Origin: Chitinophagaceae bacterium
GTDB lineage: Bacteria > Bacteroidota > Bacteroidia > Chitinophagales > Chitinophagaceae
DNA: 64,000 nucleotides
NCBI GenBank assembly: GCA_024707305.1
Contig: JANPZZ010000004.1
Coordinates: forward strand, 62,001-126,000
Direction: 5' to 3'
Below, piece by piece: positions 8,561-18,159 of the stretch; position 1 is the stretch's first letter; every line of letters begins with the position of its first letter. The position numbers and the translations under genes were made by a program. The notes beneath the pieces were generated by a model. That model was not told where the DNA came from, ran no database searches, and saw only the letters and a program-made list of their open reading frames with translations.

Positions 8561-10171
8561 ATGAAAATCATTATCCGTTCCCTGTGTGTTGTGTTGCTCC
8601 TTTCCGGAGTTGTACAACTTCGCGCTCAGGTTCCTGTATTAAACAGTTATCCATCTGCCTCAGCTACCATATTTCTCGACTTCGACGGACATAAAGTAGA
8701 AGGTACCAGCTGGAACTTTTTTGGTGCCATCAATTGTGCTTCCGCCAATATGAATGCTACGAAAATTACAGAAGTGTTCAACCGCGTTGCGGAAGATTTT
8801 CGTCCGTTTAATGTGAATGTAACTACTGACTCGACGCGCTTTCTTGCAGCGCCAATAAATCAACGAATTCGTGTAATACTTACCACTTCTTATGAGTGGT
8901 ATGGTGTGGCTGGTGGTGTAGCTTTCATCGGCTCTTTTTCATGGCCCGATGATAACCCGGCTTTTATTTTCACCAGCCTGCATGGTTATCGCACAAAAGA
9001 TATCGCAGAAGCCGCTTCACATGAAACAGGCCACACACTGGGTCTCGCGCACCAGTCCCGCTACGATAGTGCATGTAATAAGGTATCCGACTATCATAGC
9101 GGAGAAGGCACTGGCCAGATTGGTTGGGCACCAATCATGGGTACAGGTTATTCGCGCAACTTTACTGTATGGCATAATGGTCCTAATACCTATGGCTGCA
9201 ATAATTTGCAGGATGATCTTGCCATTATCACTTCTGGTGGCAACGGATTCGGATACCGTGCAGATGATCATGGAACCGACTTTGAAACTGCCACGGTCCC
9301 TGTATTTGCGAACAATACATTTGAAATGACTGGTGTAATCAGCCAGAATACGGACCATGATTACTTCCGTTTCATTATGCCTTCGTCCGGACGCTTTGAA
9401 CTGGATGCAATCCCGTACAATGTAGGCACCGGCAACTCAGGTTCAAACCTGGATCTGCAGGTAAGCCTTTACGATAATAATAAAAATCTGCTGAGCACTT
9501 ACAACCCTGGATTTCTTTTAAACTCCGTAGCTGATACCACCCTTACCGGTGGTACTTATTACCTGAGAGTGGAAGGAAAGGGAAATTTGTATGCATCAGA
9601 ATATGCAAGCCTTGGTTCTTATTCATTACTGGGACGAGTGGAATTACACGGAGGAGATATCCTTCCGCTGCGCCAGTTTAAGCTGAATGGATTATGGAAC
9701 AACGGTAAGCACCAACTCAACTGGACCATTGAAGCAGATGAGTCTGTTGTTTCGCAAGACATCGAGATTTCCTATGATGGTCGTGCTTATGAATCGATGT
9801 TGAATATGAATATTGCAACACGCAATCATCAGTATTCACCAGCGTTTCCTGCTATCGCAACCTATTATCGCATCCGTGCCGATTTGTCGGACGGCCGTCG
9901 TTATTATTCAAATACCGTTGTAATTCGTGAAGGTGTTACCAAAACGCGTCCTCAGTTAGTGGGCAACCCCGCTACTGCGCAGACCATTCGCGTTGAGTCG
10001 CCCGTAAACTGCCAATACCAACTGCTTGATTTAAACGGAAGAGTGATTAGTCGTGGTCAGCTGCCGCAGGGCATTCATACGTTGCCTGCCCAGAACCTGG
10101 CTCCGGGACTTTATCTTCTCCAGTACATCCAGGATCGTCAGCAATGGACTGATAAGCTGATCATCCGATAA
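8561..10171 (+). CDS. Secreted zinc metallopeptidase with T9SS sorting domain
   Basis: Predicted extracellular protease of the metzincin group. A signal peptide covers about residues 1-22. The zinc motif HETGHTLGLAH (about residues 151-161) is followed by a Met-turn-like APIMGTGYSR. A PPC-like beta domain spans roughly residues 250-365 (YFRFIMPSSGRFELDA and GTYYLRVEGKG). The last 75 residues (NPATAQTIRV...LNGRVISRG...PGLYLLQ...LIIR) are a type A T9SS C-terminal sorting signal, so the protein should be exported to the cell surface or medium by the system that includes PorT (17.3 kb). A terminator follows. The exact peptidase family is not certain. Confidence 0.9.
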   Translation: MKIIIRSLCVVLLLSGVVQLRAQVPVLNSYPSASATIFLDFDGHKVEGTSWNFFGAINCASANMNATKITEVFNRVAEDFRPFNVNVTTDSTRFLAAPINQRIRVILTTSYEWYGVAGGVAFIGSFSWPDDNPAFIFTSLHGYRTKDIAEAASHETGHTLGLAHQSRYDSACNKVSDYHSGEGTGQIGWAPIMGTGYSRNFTVWHNGPNTYGCNNLQDDLAIITSGGNGFGYRADDHGTDFETATVPVFANNTFEMTGVISQNTDHDYFRFIMPSSGRFELDAIPYNVGTGNSGSNLDLQVSLYDNNKNLLSTYNPGFLLNSVADTTLTGGTYYLRVEGKGNLYASEYASLGSYSLLGRVELHGGDILPLRQFKLNGLWNNGKHQLNWTIEADESVVSQDIEISYDGRAYESMLNMNIATRNHQYSPAFPAIATYYRIRADLSDGRRYYSNTVVIREGVTKTRPQLVGNPATAQTIRVESPVNCQYQLLDLNGRVISRGQLPQGIHTLPAQNLAPGLYLLQYIQDRQQWTDKLIIR

Positions 10172-10183
10172 CTTTTGTATTTC

Positions 10184-10219
10184 AGAGGTTTTCCTGTAAC
10201 TTAGGAAAACCTCTTTTTT
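10184..10219 (+). terminator. Rho-independent terminator abutting the next start codon
   Basis: A perfect 12-bp stem AGAGGTTTTCCT/AGGAAAACCTCT with a 7-nt loop is followed by TTTTT. The next gene's ATG follows directly at 10220, leaving no separate leader for it. Confidence 0.85.
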
Positions 10220-10693
10220 ATGCGATGGAGAAGATTTAATGGAGACCCTATTGAACTTCCGATCAAAAATGCGGTGGAAAACGCGATCAGGCGTGAGACC
10301 GCTGCAGGCTACCGCCTCAAGGTTTGCATCGGCACCGATTCACAGGTAAAAGGAAGGGAAACAGAATTTGCAACCGTAATAGTCTTTCTGCGGGAAGGCC
10401 ACGGCGGATTCATGTTTATTCACAATGAAAAAACCCGGCAATCCTTTACCATCAAAGAACGGATGCTGATGGAAGTAGCCAAGAGCATTGAAATTGCTTA
10501 TGAATTGTGCAACCTGTTTACCGTTTACAATGTAGACATGGAAGTACATGCGGACATTAACACCAATCCGCATTTCAAAAGCAACGATGCATTGAAGGAA
10601 GCGATGGGTTATATTCTTGGAATGGGCTTTGCCTTTAAAGCCAAACCGGAAGCATTTGCCAGCAGTAGCTGTGCAAATAAAGTTGTAAACTAG
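10220..10693 (+). CDS. YkuK-like ribonuclease H fold protein (DUF458)
   Basis: A 157-residue protein of the YkuK/DUF458 family, predicted to have an RNase H-like fold; its substrate is not known. The first strand KVCIGTDSQVKG with an acidic residue, and VHADINTNPHFKSNDALKEAMGY-type segments later, match the family. The ATG lies immediately after the terminator T tract of the preceding gene, so it either has a very short leader or is read by leak-through. No better in-frame start is visible before the conserved region. Confidence 0.82.
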   Translation: MRWRRFNGDPIELPIKNAVENAIRRETAAGYRLKVCIGTDSQVKGRETEFATVIVFLREGHGGFMFIHNEKTRQSFTIKERMLMEVAKSIEIAYELCNLFTVYNVDMEVHADINTNPHFKSNDALKEAMGYILGMGFAFKAKPEAFASSSCANKVVN

Positions 10694-10786
10694 CACAACG
10701 CTCCCGGGATTTATGCAGTGACGGCATCTTCCTTCGGTGCCGATGAGGGAGAGTATCCCCTTTTCTTCCCGAAATCAAGGCCGTAA

Positions 10787-11089
10787 TTACTTCGACTTTT
10801 GCTTTCTTTTTCTAATCAGACCGAAAGCGAGTACAGCCATAAAAAACACACCGATTCCGATCCGGATCATCGCGTCCCTTTTTGCCTTTTTCTCACGCGT
10901 ACTGATGTCAGCAACCATCCGATCAAGATTTTTACTCATTTGGTCGAGGCTTTGCTTTTTTGTAATACTGTCATCTTGCAAAAATGTAGTAGCTATCGTG
11001 TCGTGTTTGATTGCAGGAATGGAATCCTGTGCAGCAACGAAAAGGCAGGAGTTGATAAGGGTAAACAAACAGAGGATGAGTTGGCGCAT
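10787..11089 (-). CDS. Small membrane-anchored protein of unknown function
   Basis: The 100-residue protein has an N-terminal signal-like segment (RQLILCLFTLINSCLFVAAQ) and a C-terminal membrane helix (MIRIGIGVFFMAVLAFGLI) followed by a basic tail RKRKQKSK. The middle (about residues 30-70) is polar and could form a coiled coil. I do not recognise a family. It lies downstream of another small membrane protein on the same strand. Confidence 0.6.
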   Translation of the reverse strand: MRQLILCLFTLINSCLFVAAQDSIPAIKHDTIATTFLQDDSITKKQSLDQMSKNLDRMVADISTREKKAKRDAMIRIGIGVFFMAVLAFGLIRKRKQKSK

Positions 11090-11166
11090 ATTTTTGTTGA
11101 AAAATAAGGAGCGACGTCAGCATTAGAAATACCTTCTTACTGGTATTTGTATCTAAAATGGAAATC

Positions 11167-11331
11167 TCAGTTGATGAGAATGGCGCTATCTTTTGTTGCA
11201 ACCTGCGCATTAAGGGCAGGGCCCGACTTTTCAGTCAGCTTACTGGTATCACGCTGCGCGAAGTAATACAGCGTATTAGTAGCCAGAAATAAGAGGATAA
11301 TAAGAAAATACTGTCCTTTCCGTTTCGTCAT
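11167..11331 (-). CDS. Short single-pass membrane protein, hypothetical
   Basis: The ATG at 11331 gives 54 residues: a basic start MTKRKGQ, a hydrophobic helix YFLIILLFLATNTLYYFA and a polar tail. The start inside a longer frame is chosen for its membrane-protein pattern. It is on the same strand as engB and the other small membrane protein, so it could be in one transcript with them. There is no family assignment. Confidence 0.45.
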   Translation of the reverse strand: MTKRKGQYFLIILLFLATNTLYYFAQRDTSKLTEKSGPALNAQVATKDSAILIN

Positions 11332-11441
11332 GAAGGTTCGAGTTGCGGCAAATTTAAGGCATTGTGACGATGTCGTGAAATCCACTGCTTTGTTAACTAT
11401 TTTGCAGTCGGATTATTTGATAAAAGCTAATTATTTGTGTT

Positions 11442-12050
11442 TCTATGAAGCCTTATTCATTTCATCGAGGTATTGCAAAATATTTTCTCGTCCTTCTTTT
11501 GAAACTGCGCTCGTGACAAAAAAGGAGGCGTTTCTTCCCAGGTTTTTAAAAGTTCAGCAATAAAAGATTCAACATTGCGGCGTGTGGCGCCAGGTTTATT
11601 TTTATCCGCCTTTGTAAAAATGATAGAGAAGGGAACTTCCCATTTTCCGAGTGTATTGATAAAATCGAGGTCTATATTCTGCGGCGTGTGACGACTGTCG
11701 ATCAATACAAATACACATTTCAAATTTTCTCTTTTACGCAGATAGTGGTGGATCATTTCCTCCCAACGGCGACGGCTGCTTTGCGACACTTTCGCATAAC
11801 CATATCCGGGTAAATCGACGAGATACCATTTTTTCTTGTCGTTTGAAACAATACTGAAATGATTGATCAGTTGAGTTTTGCCAGGGGAAGCCGATGTTTT
11901 CGCCAGGCCCTTCTTATTGCAAAGCATATTAATCAATGAAGATTTACCTACATTACTGCGGCCAATAAATGCGTATTCGGGCCGGTCGGGCGCGGGGCAT
12001 TGCAGGTAGTTGGCACTGCTGATGAGGTAACTTGCATCTTTTATTTCCAT
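11442..12050 (-). CDS. engB: Ribosome biogenesis GTPase EngB/YsxC (frameshift near C-terminus)
   Basis: Essential GTPase needed for large ribosomal subunit assembly. The G1 motif GRSNVGKSS (about residue 30), the G3 motif DLPGYG and the G4 motif TKAD are intact. As read, the frame ends at 11457 with an aberrant tail after WEETPPF. Adding one A to the A6 run at 11518-11523 restores the usual ending (FFVTSAVSKEGRENIL, then YLDEMNKAS) with a stop at 11442-11444. I therefore extend the gene to 11442. This is a likely sequence error, since the gene is essential in most bacteria. Confidence 0.93.
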
Positions 12051-12223
12051 GCGTGCAAGATACTATTATTCGGCCAGCCGGGAATGAATTGGCTGCTTCA
12101 TCCTCTAACTGTCGCGCTTTATCATCTTTCGTATTTGTACCTGATGCAAAGGCCTGTTTTGCATGCTATTTTTATTCCGATAAGCAACGTTGCCATTCGC
12201 TCATTTCTTAATCAAATTTTACT

Positions 12224-12739
12224 ATGAAAAGAATGCAAAGCGTACTGCTACTTGGGGTAGCAGTGGCAACCCTATTGTCGTGCAACAAATCGCGACAGGA
12301 ATCCCAGCCCACCGAAACGGCCGGTCGACAGAGTTCAGCGCGTGTGACCCAGCACATTATCCCCATGTCGAAAGCGATTGAATATTCGCGGCGGTTTATT
12401 TACCTGCGTGATACGGTTTTTCCGGAACAACTGCGTGAACCCTCCTTCCTTCAACAACATTTTGACATGCCTTTCTGCGAAACATTCAACCGCGAAGCAA
12501 TTGATGCACTACTGGCTGTAGATGGAACCGCTTCCGTTCGCGTTTACCTCGGCGTGGATGAACAGGGCCGCGTACGATTTGTTTTATTGCCCGTGGATGA
12601 TGAAGGCAACAACATAATTACTAACTTAACAGGAGAGTCGGCCAGACAGGAACTTGGAAGAGGACATGATATCGATGATTCTACTAACCATGCGATTGAG
12701 AATGGCTACCGCCCACCACCGCCCATAGGGTCTCTATAA
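12224..12739 (+). CDS. Putative lipoprotein, unknown function
   Basis: The 171-residue protein begins with a lipoprotein signal (LLLGVAVATLLSCNK, lipid cysteine about residue 20). The mature part has no motif I recognise. It contains a repeated charged beta-like pattern (VRVYLGVDEQGRVRFVLLP) and ends in a proline-rich tail RPPPPIGSL. It lies directly upstream of the membrane protein/kinase/regulator set on the same strand, with 21 bases between, so it may belong to that unit. Confidence 0.65.
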   Translation: MKRMQSVLLLGVAVATLLSCNKSRQESQPTETAGRQSSARVTQHIIPMSKAIEYSRRFIYLRDTVFPEQLREPSFLQQHFDMPFCETFNREAIDALLAVDGTASVRVYLGVDEQGRVRFVLLPVDDEGNNIITNLTGESARQELGRGHDIDDSTNHAIENGYRPPPPIGSL

Positions 12740-12760
12740 TGTTTCTTCAAATGAAACATC

Positions 12761-13415
12761 ATGACCGAAAAAGGAAGTATTCATATTGAGCCATATAATC
12801 TTGTTTCCACTAATTGCTTCAATTTTCAGGTGGAAAGATACAAGGCTACGCCTCTGGCCCATTATGACACTTTTTGCCAGTGGCTTTTTGGCAGAATACG
12901 GCGTTTGGATTTCAGTGCATTCAAAAGCTCCCTGGCAACCGATTAACAATCTGTTTATACTTGCAGATAGTTTTTTAATCCCTGTACAGTTCGCTGTATG
13001 GGGATTATTAACACGTAAAACTTTGATTGTTGCTCTTATATTACCTATTCTATGCAGTTGGTTTTATTTTCATGTCTGGCCGGGTTCCATTTATTCAATC
13101 AGTGTCTACTATAGAATAATTTATTCATTCATGATTGTGTTACTTTCAATTGGAAGTATCAACTACCTAATTATTCATGTACGTGAAAGCCTGCAACAGA
13201 ACCCGATTTTTATTTTTCTTACAGGATTTCTGATCTTTTACAGTTATCAATTGATTTATGAAGCAGCGTATGCTTTCTCTTTAATAGATGATAACCATAG
13301 CAAGATTTTATTGAATAGAACATTTGCTCTTATTAACTTCGCGTGTAATATCCTTTATGGCATTGCCGTGTGCTGCATTCCTGCAGATCCGGTGCGCCGC
13401 TGGAGGAGATTATAA
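12761..13415 (+). CDS. Polytopic membrane protein upstream of a histidine kinase (probable frameshift near start)
   Basis: About 217 residues with roughly six or seven hydrophobic helices (for example IILFPLIASIF, LFILADSFLIPVQFAVWGLL, IIYSFMIVLLSIGSINYLII). As read, the frame can only start at a TTG at 12786. If one A is removed from the A5 run at 12768-12772, an ATG at 12761 joins in frame and gives MTEKEVFILSHIILF. It ends 17 bases before a histidine kinase gene with little sensory region of its own, so this protein may be its membrane sensor. The family is not recognised. Confidence 0.6.
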
Positions 13416-13432
13416 ACCTTATCTGCGACGTT

Positions 13433-14164
13433 ATGGGCGCAAACCCACTGTATATCTTCCTGCTGGCAGGAGCCACCCTCGCATTCCTGATAGGTTTCTT
13501 TTTTGTGACCATCCTTCGCCATCATCGCCGCTACCTGCGACTACAGCAGGAAAGAACACGCAACGAAATTATTATTCTTGAAAAAAGAAAGAAAACGCAT
13601 CGCATACGACCTGCATGATGAGCTCGGCCCGGTTCTCGCATCTATTAAAATGAACCTGATGAGTCTGCAGGTGGATGCAGCAGAACAGGAAATTGTTGAC
13701 CGCTCCTGCAAACGGATCGACGATATCGTACACAACATGCGTTCTATCTCGTATGATTTATTACCTGTTACGCTACAACGAAAAGGTTTGCAGGCAGCCG
13801 TCGATGAACTATTGGGAAGGCCGGAAGTGCGTAAACATCTTCATCCGATTATTGAAATAGATAAAGAAATACATTTTGAAAAAGAAAAAGAAATACATCT
13901 TTTCAGGATTATACAGGAAGTGGTTCACAACACAATCAAACACGCAAAAGCAAAAACATTTCGCATCGTTCTGAAAAAACATCATAAAAAATTTATCCTC
14001 GTACTGGAAGATGACGGCGTAGGGTTCGATTCCGCCAAAAAAAGGATCACAACGGACTTGGACTAAAAAGCATCGAAAGCCGCGCGCAGGTACTCAACGC
14101 ACGTATGCTGATGGATGCAGGAAAGGGTAGAGGGAGTTTTTATTTTTTTGAATTCGGAGAATGA
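13433..14164 (+). CDS. Sensor histidine kinase, HisKA_3/LuxR-pathway type (two frameshifts)
   Basis: Kinase that should phosphorylate the adjacent response regulator. A single membrane helix (PLYIFLLAGATLAFLIGFFF) is followed by a dimerisation and phosphoacceptor region IAYDLHDELGPVLASIK. The ATPase part shows QEVVHNTIKHAKA (N box) and LEDDGVGFD (G1 box). The frame breaks twice: an extra A at about 13579-13584 and a missing A in the A7 run at 14037-14043. Correcting both restores KERKRIAYDL and KKDHNGLGLKSIESRAQVL (G2 box), with a stop at 14164. Probable sequencing errors. It has no periplasmic sensor domain. Confidence 0.85.
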
Positions 14165-14197
14165 ACGATGATCGATGTTCGAGATTTGTTTAGAGTT

Positions 14198-14860
14198 ATG
14201 TATAAGTACATAATAGCAGATGATCATGACATTTATCGGGATGGCCTGAATTTGTTGCTGTCGCGGCAGGGTTTTGTAAACCTGGGTGAAGCGGAAAATG
14301 GGGAAGAATTGCTGCGGCTTACCATTTCCTTAAAACCTGATCTTGTCGTTACCGACATACTCATGCCGGTGATGGATGGTATTGCGGCAACTAAAGCGAT
14401 CAAAGAGAAGTTACCCGGCATAAAAGTAATCGCCTTATCGATGCACCAGGAAGAAAGCCTCGTGGTGGAAATGCTGGAGGCGGGTGCACAGGGATATCTG
14501 CTGAAGAATGCAGATAAAATCGATCTGCTGGATGCTATTGATGCAGTAATGCAGGGCGGATCCTGGTTTTGCCACAATAGTTCGGGCCACCTTACCCGCA
14601 TGATTGCTTCCAGTCGCTTTGAATTTGTTTCCAAAAAGAATAACCTGCACTTCACCCATCGTGAGCGCGAGATCATGAAGCTGGTGTGTCGCCAACTTTC
14701 CAGCCGCGAGATCGCTGAAGCACTCAACCTCAGCACACGTACCATCGAAGGATTGCGTGCATCCATACAGGAAAAAATGGGTGTAAAAAATACTGTGGGA
14801 ATGGTGGTGTTTGCGCTACAGAAAGGGCTGATCTCCGAAGCCGATATGAAAGATGAATAA
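14198..14860 (+). CDS. Response regulator, NarL/FixJ (LuxR-HTH) type
   Basis: The N-terminal receiver domain has the acidic pair IADDHD and the phosphoacceptor aspartate in VTDILMPVMDG (about residue 55). The C-terminal LuxR-type helix-turn-helix reads LTHREREIMKLVCRQLSSR and the following STRTIEGLRASIQ. The ATG at 14198 is chosen because MYKYIIADDH is the normal start of such proteins; the longer frame from 14168 is encoded partly by a GATGATCGATG-type repeat fragment. It is the output partner of the upstream kinase, and its targets are unknown. Confidence 0.92.
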   Translation: MYKYIIADDHDIYRDGLNLLLSRQGFVNLGEAENGEELLRLTISLKPDLVVTDILMPVMDGIAATKAIKEKLPGIKVIALSMHQEESLVVEMLEAGAQGYLLKNADKIDLLDAIDAVMQGGSWFCHNSSGHLTRMIASSRFEFVSKKNNLHFTHREREIMKLVCRQLSSREIAEALNLSTRTIEGLRASIQEKMGVKNTVGMVVFALQKGLISEADMKDE

Positions 14861-14940
14861 TGGAAGCCATCGCCGTTTTCCATTTCCATTTTCAGTGATC
14901 TCATCTCAAAAAAAATGTACCTTTCCTCAAACTCTCTTTT

Positions 14941-16531
14941 ATGCGACTGTTCACATTCCTTTTTGCCTCCTTCTGCAGCACCATCGTTGCTGCGCAAAAT
15001 TTAAAATCGGGTGGAAAACTTATTCCTGAACAAGCCAATATGGACATCAGGCATTATGCACTTACACTCACCGTGGATCCTGATCAGCAAACCATCAACG
15101 GTTTTACAGAAATTAAAATGAACCTGGCCAGCGAAGCCGATGTGATCGTCCTCGACCTGGTTCATTTGTTGAAAGTTTCGCAGGTTTGGGTAAATGGAAA
15201 AAAGGCTACAGTAGAGCATATTGGCGACCGTCTTTATATCCGTTCGGATAAAAAATTTACCGCAGGCCCGCAACTGGTGAAAGTGGCCTATGGTGGTAAA
15301 CCGGGCATTGCCGAACGGGCACCCTGGATTGGCGGCTTTCAATGGGAGAAAGACAGTAAAGGCAATCCCTGGATTTCTATTACCTGCCAGGGGGAAGGTG
15401 CAAAGATCTATTTCCCCTGTAAAGACCATCCCAGCGATGAACCCAACGAAGGTGCCGATTTGTACATCACGGTACCAAAAGGTTTGACAGTTGCTGGTCC
15501 GGGTTTATTGAAAAAAGTAACGCATAAAGGCGGGCAATCTACTTTCCACTGGAAAACAAATTATACCATCAGCAACTATTGTATTTTATTCAACGTTGGA
15601 AAATACAAACTGGTAACACGCGATTATATAAGCGTGGACGGCAATAAGATTCCCATGCATTTTTATGTACTGGAAGAAAATGTAGATAAGGCACCCTACC
15701 ATCTTGAGTTGCTGGAGCAATCGTGCCGCGTGCTTGAAAAATATTTTGGTGAATATCCCTGGGCCAAAGAGAAAATCGGAATTGCAGAAACCCCACACCT
15801 GGGTATGGAACATCAAACCATGAATGCCTATGGCAACAAGTTTAAGTATGTGAAACTGGGTGGAAAAGATTTTGACTGGTTGCTGCATCATGAATTTGGG
15901 CATGAATGGTGGGCGAATAAAGTCACCAACCGCGACTGGGGTCATATGTGGATACAGGAGGGGATTTGCACTTATGGAGATGCATTGATCGTACGTGAAC
16001 TGGAAGGTGAAGAAGCCTATCTCGCGCGCATGCGCGAAACGGCAAGAAATGCCGGCAACAAACTTCCCATTGTACAGGGCGATGAAGTAGACAGTGACCA
16101 GGCTTATTACGGTGATATCTACGGAAAAGGTGCATACTTCATGCACACGATTCGTTATGTAATGGGAGATGAGTTGTTTTTCCCGACATTGAAAAAACTG
16201 GCGACCGATCCGAAGTACACCTACGACAACACCGTAGTGACTTCTGATGTGGAGCAACTATTCAGTGGCGCATATGGAAAGTCGCTGAAACCGCTCTTCG
16301 ATCTATTTCTATATACAACCAACAAACTTGAAGTTGCTGTTCGTCAGTTAAAGGATGATAACTACGAAATTAAATTGTTGAATCTCGACATGACGATCCC
16401 CATGCAGGTGGAAACCGATAAAGGCATCCAGACCATCCAGGTGGGCAAAGAGCCCGTGAAATTCGGCAGCACCAAAGGGCTGCGTGTGGATCCTGTGGGT
16501 TACTACATGAAAAAAGGTAATGATGGAATAG
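14941..16531 (+). CDS. M1 family aminopeptidase (frameshift at extreme C-terminus)
   Basis: Secreted or periplasmic zinc aminopeptidase with a signal peptide (RLFTFLFASFCSTIVAAQ). The zinc site HEFGH is followed 18 residues later by the glutamate of WIQEGICTY, as required for M1. The exopeptidase motif is a GAMEN variant, GMEHQTMNAYG. As read, the frame runs on to 16665, overlapping ubiE by 41 bases with a non-family tail. Removing one A from the A6 run at 16510-16515 gives a normal ending GYYMKKVMME and a stop at 16529-16531. I use that end. It is likely involved in peptide use. Confidence 0.92.
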
Positions 16532-16624
16532 CCGGACTGGTTTTCGTTCGGCAGGCGGCTCGCACATTAAATACGGTGATTCCTTCGGTTTCGAAGCCGG
16601 GGCATTCCGTATCTTTGCAGCCGC

Positions 16625-17377
16625 ATGTCAAAGCCCTTACCCCACGATCATATTATTCCCTTTAAGGATTCTGAAAAGAGTAAAAAGGAGCAGGTAGCCG
16701 AGATGTTTGATAACATCGCGAGCCGCTACGATTTTATGAATCGCTTTCTTTCGGCCCGCACCGATGTGGGTTGGCGGAAAAAAGCGATCCGCCTGATGCG
16801 CAAAGAAAACCCTAAAGTTATTCTCGACGTAGCTACCGGAACTGCCGATATGGCGATCATGGCCTGTAAATTGCTTAACCCTGAGCGGGTAGAAGGCATT
16901 GATATTTCGGCACAAATGCTGGAGGTGGGTAAAAAGAAGATTGAAAAAGAAGGACTTAGTTCCAAAATCCACTTACAGGTCGGAGATTCCGAAACAATAA
17001 ATTTTGAGGAAAATTCGTTTGATGCCGGGATGGTCGCATTTGGCGTGCGGAATTTTGAGAATCTTCAAAAAGGACTCACCGAAATAAAGCGCGTTTTGAA
17101 GCCCGGTGGCAGGATTGTGATACTGGAATTTTCCAGACCACGACAGCCCATGAAAACCTTTTACAATTTGTATATGGGCATCATGGCGCCGCAAATGGCT
17201 CGCTGGTTTAAGCAGAATAAGGATGCTTATAAATACCTGAATGAATCAGCCAATGCTTTTCCCGACCGCCAGGATATGGTGGATATTTTAAAACAATGCG
17301 GATTTTCCGATACCCGATTTAAATCGTTAAGCTTAGGAATATGTTGTATTTACACCGGCTTCAAACCTTCTTCATAA
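16625..17377 (+). CDS. ubiE: Demethylmenaquinone methyltransferase UbiE/MenG
   Basis: SAM-dependent C-methyltransferase for the last step of menaquinone synthesis (this phylum uses menaquinone). The 250 residues match the family. The family signature FDNIASRYDFMNRFLS is at about residue 28, the SAM site VILDVATGTADMA at about 63, and the second signature GGRIVILEFSRP at about 160. The start codon overlaps nothing once the M1 gene end is corrected. Its end overlaps porT by 37 bases, a gene neighbourhood well known in Bacteroidota. Confidence 0.96.
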   Translation: MSKPLPHDHIIPFKDSEKSKKEQVAEMFDNIASRYDFMNRFLSARTDVGWRKKAIRLMRKENPKVILDVATGTADMAIMACKLLNPERVEGIDISAQMLEVGKKKIEKEGLSSKIHLQVGDSETINFEENSFDAGMVAFGVRNFENLQKGLTEIKRVLKPGGRIVILEFSRPRQPMKTFYNLYMGIMAPQMARWFKQNKDAYKYLNESANAFPDRQDMVDILKQCGFSDTRFKSLSLGICCIYTGFKPSS

Positions 17378-18075
17378 GATCATTCTCTTTATCAATTCTG
17401 TTGGTGGCATCGCAGATTTCCGCACATGCCCAGGAACGACAAATCAATCTCGAATATCACGATCAGAAACCTTATTTCTTTGGTATCACACTCGGTGTGA
17501 ATTCTGCGCGTTTTCACACACAGATGCATTCGCAATTTTTGTCCAATGATAGTGTAATGGTGGCAGAACCTACCAACTCTGGCGGCTTTTCACTGGGGTT
17601 GTCGGCAACGGCAAGAATATCCGATCGTTTCCAGGTTCGTTTTAATCCCCAGCTTTCATTTATGGAGCGCAGTATTTATTACAAACTCCAGTATCCTGAA
17701 GGTGGCGAAACTGAAATGACAAAAACAGTAGAATCAACCAATGTATCTTTTCCCTTTCAGGTAAAATTAATCAGCGACCGGATTGGAAATTTTCGTGTGT
17801 ACCTGATGGGCGGCTTTAAAGCTGACCTCGACCTGGCAAGTAATGCACGTGCGAAAAAAGCGGAAGACCTGGTAAAAATAAAAAGCTTTGATTTTGGCCC
17901 TGAGCTGGGTATCGGCTTTAGTTTTTATTTCCCCAGTTTTATTCTTTCTCCTGAATTAAAAATAAGTAACGGCCTGCCTAACCTGCACAGTCGTGATGCA
18001 CAGTTAAAATATTCAAGTGTATTTGATAAAATTCAATCGCGACAAATCACTTTCTCAATTCATATTGAGGGATAA
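17341..18075 (+). CDS. porT: Type IX secretion outer-membrane protein PorT
   Basis: Eight-strand-like outer-membrane beta-barrel with a signal peptide (SLSILLVASQISAHAQE). The 244-residue length, the barrel-like alternating pattern and the position directly after ubiE, overlapping it by 37 bases, are the usual features of PorT/SprT. PorT is needed for T9SS export in gliding and periodontal Bacteroidota; this window also contains a likely T9SS client (8.5 kb). A two-way terminator follows. A generic porin-like barrel remains possible, but the synteny favours PorT. Confidence 0.85.
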   Translation: MLYLHRLQTFFIRSFSLSILLVASQISAHAQERQINLEYHDQKPYFFGITLGVNSARFHTQMHSQFLSNDSVMVAEPTNSGGFSLGLSATARISDRFQVRFNPQLSFMERSIYYKLQYPEGGETEMTKTVESTNVSFPFQVKLISDRIGNFRVYLMGGFKADLDLASNARAKKAEDLVKIKSFDFGPELGIGFSFYFPSFILSPELKISNGLPNLHSRDAQLKYSSVFDKIQSRQITFSIHIEG

Positions 18076-18099
18076 TTTTCTCTCAGAATCAATTCAAGA

Positions 18100-18137
18100 A
18101 AAATGCTCCAGCTGAATTTCAGCGGAGCATTTTTTTT
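18100..18137. terminator. Bidirectional terminator between porT and the convergent gene
   Basis: The stem AAATGCTCC(A)GCTGAA/TTCAGCGGAGCATTT, with one bulged A, is followed by T8 on the plus strand and preceded by an A run. It serves both converging transcripts. Confidence 0.85.
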
Positions 18138-18159
18138 ATATCTATTTTAATCGAGAAAA

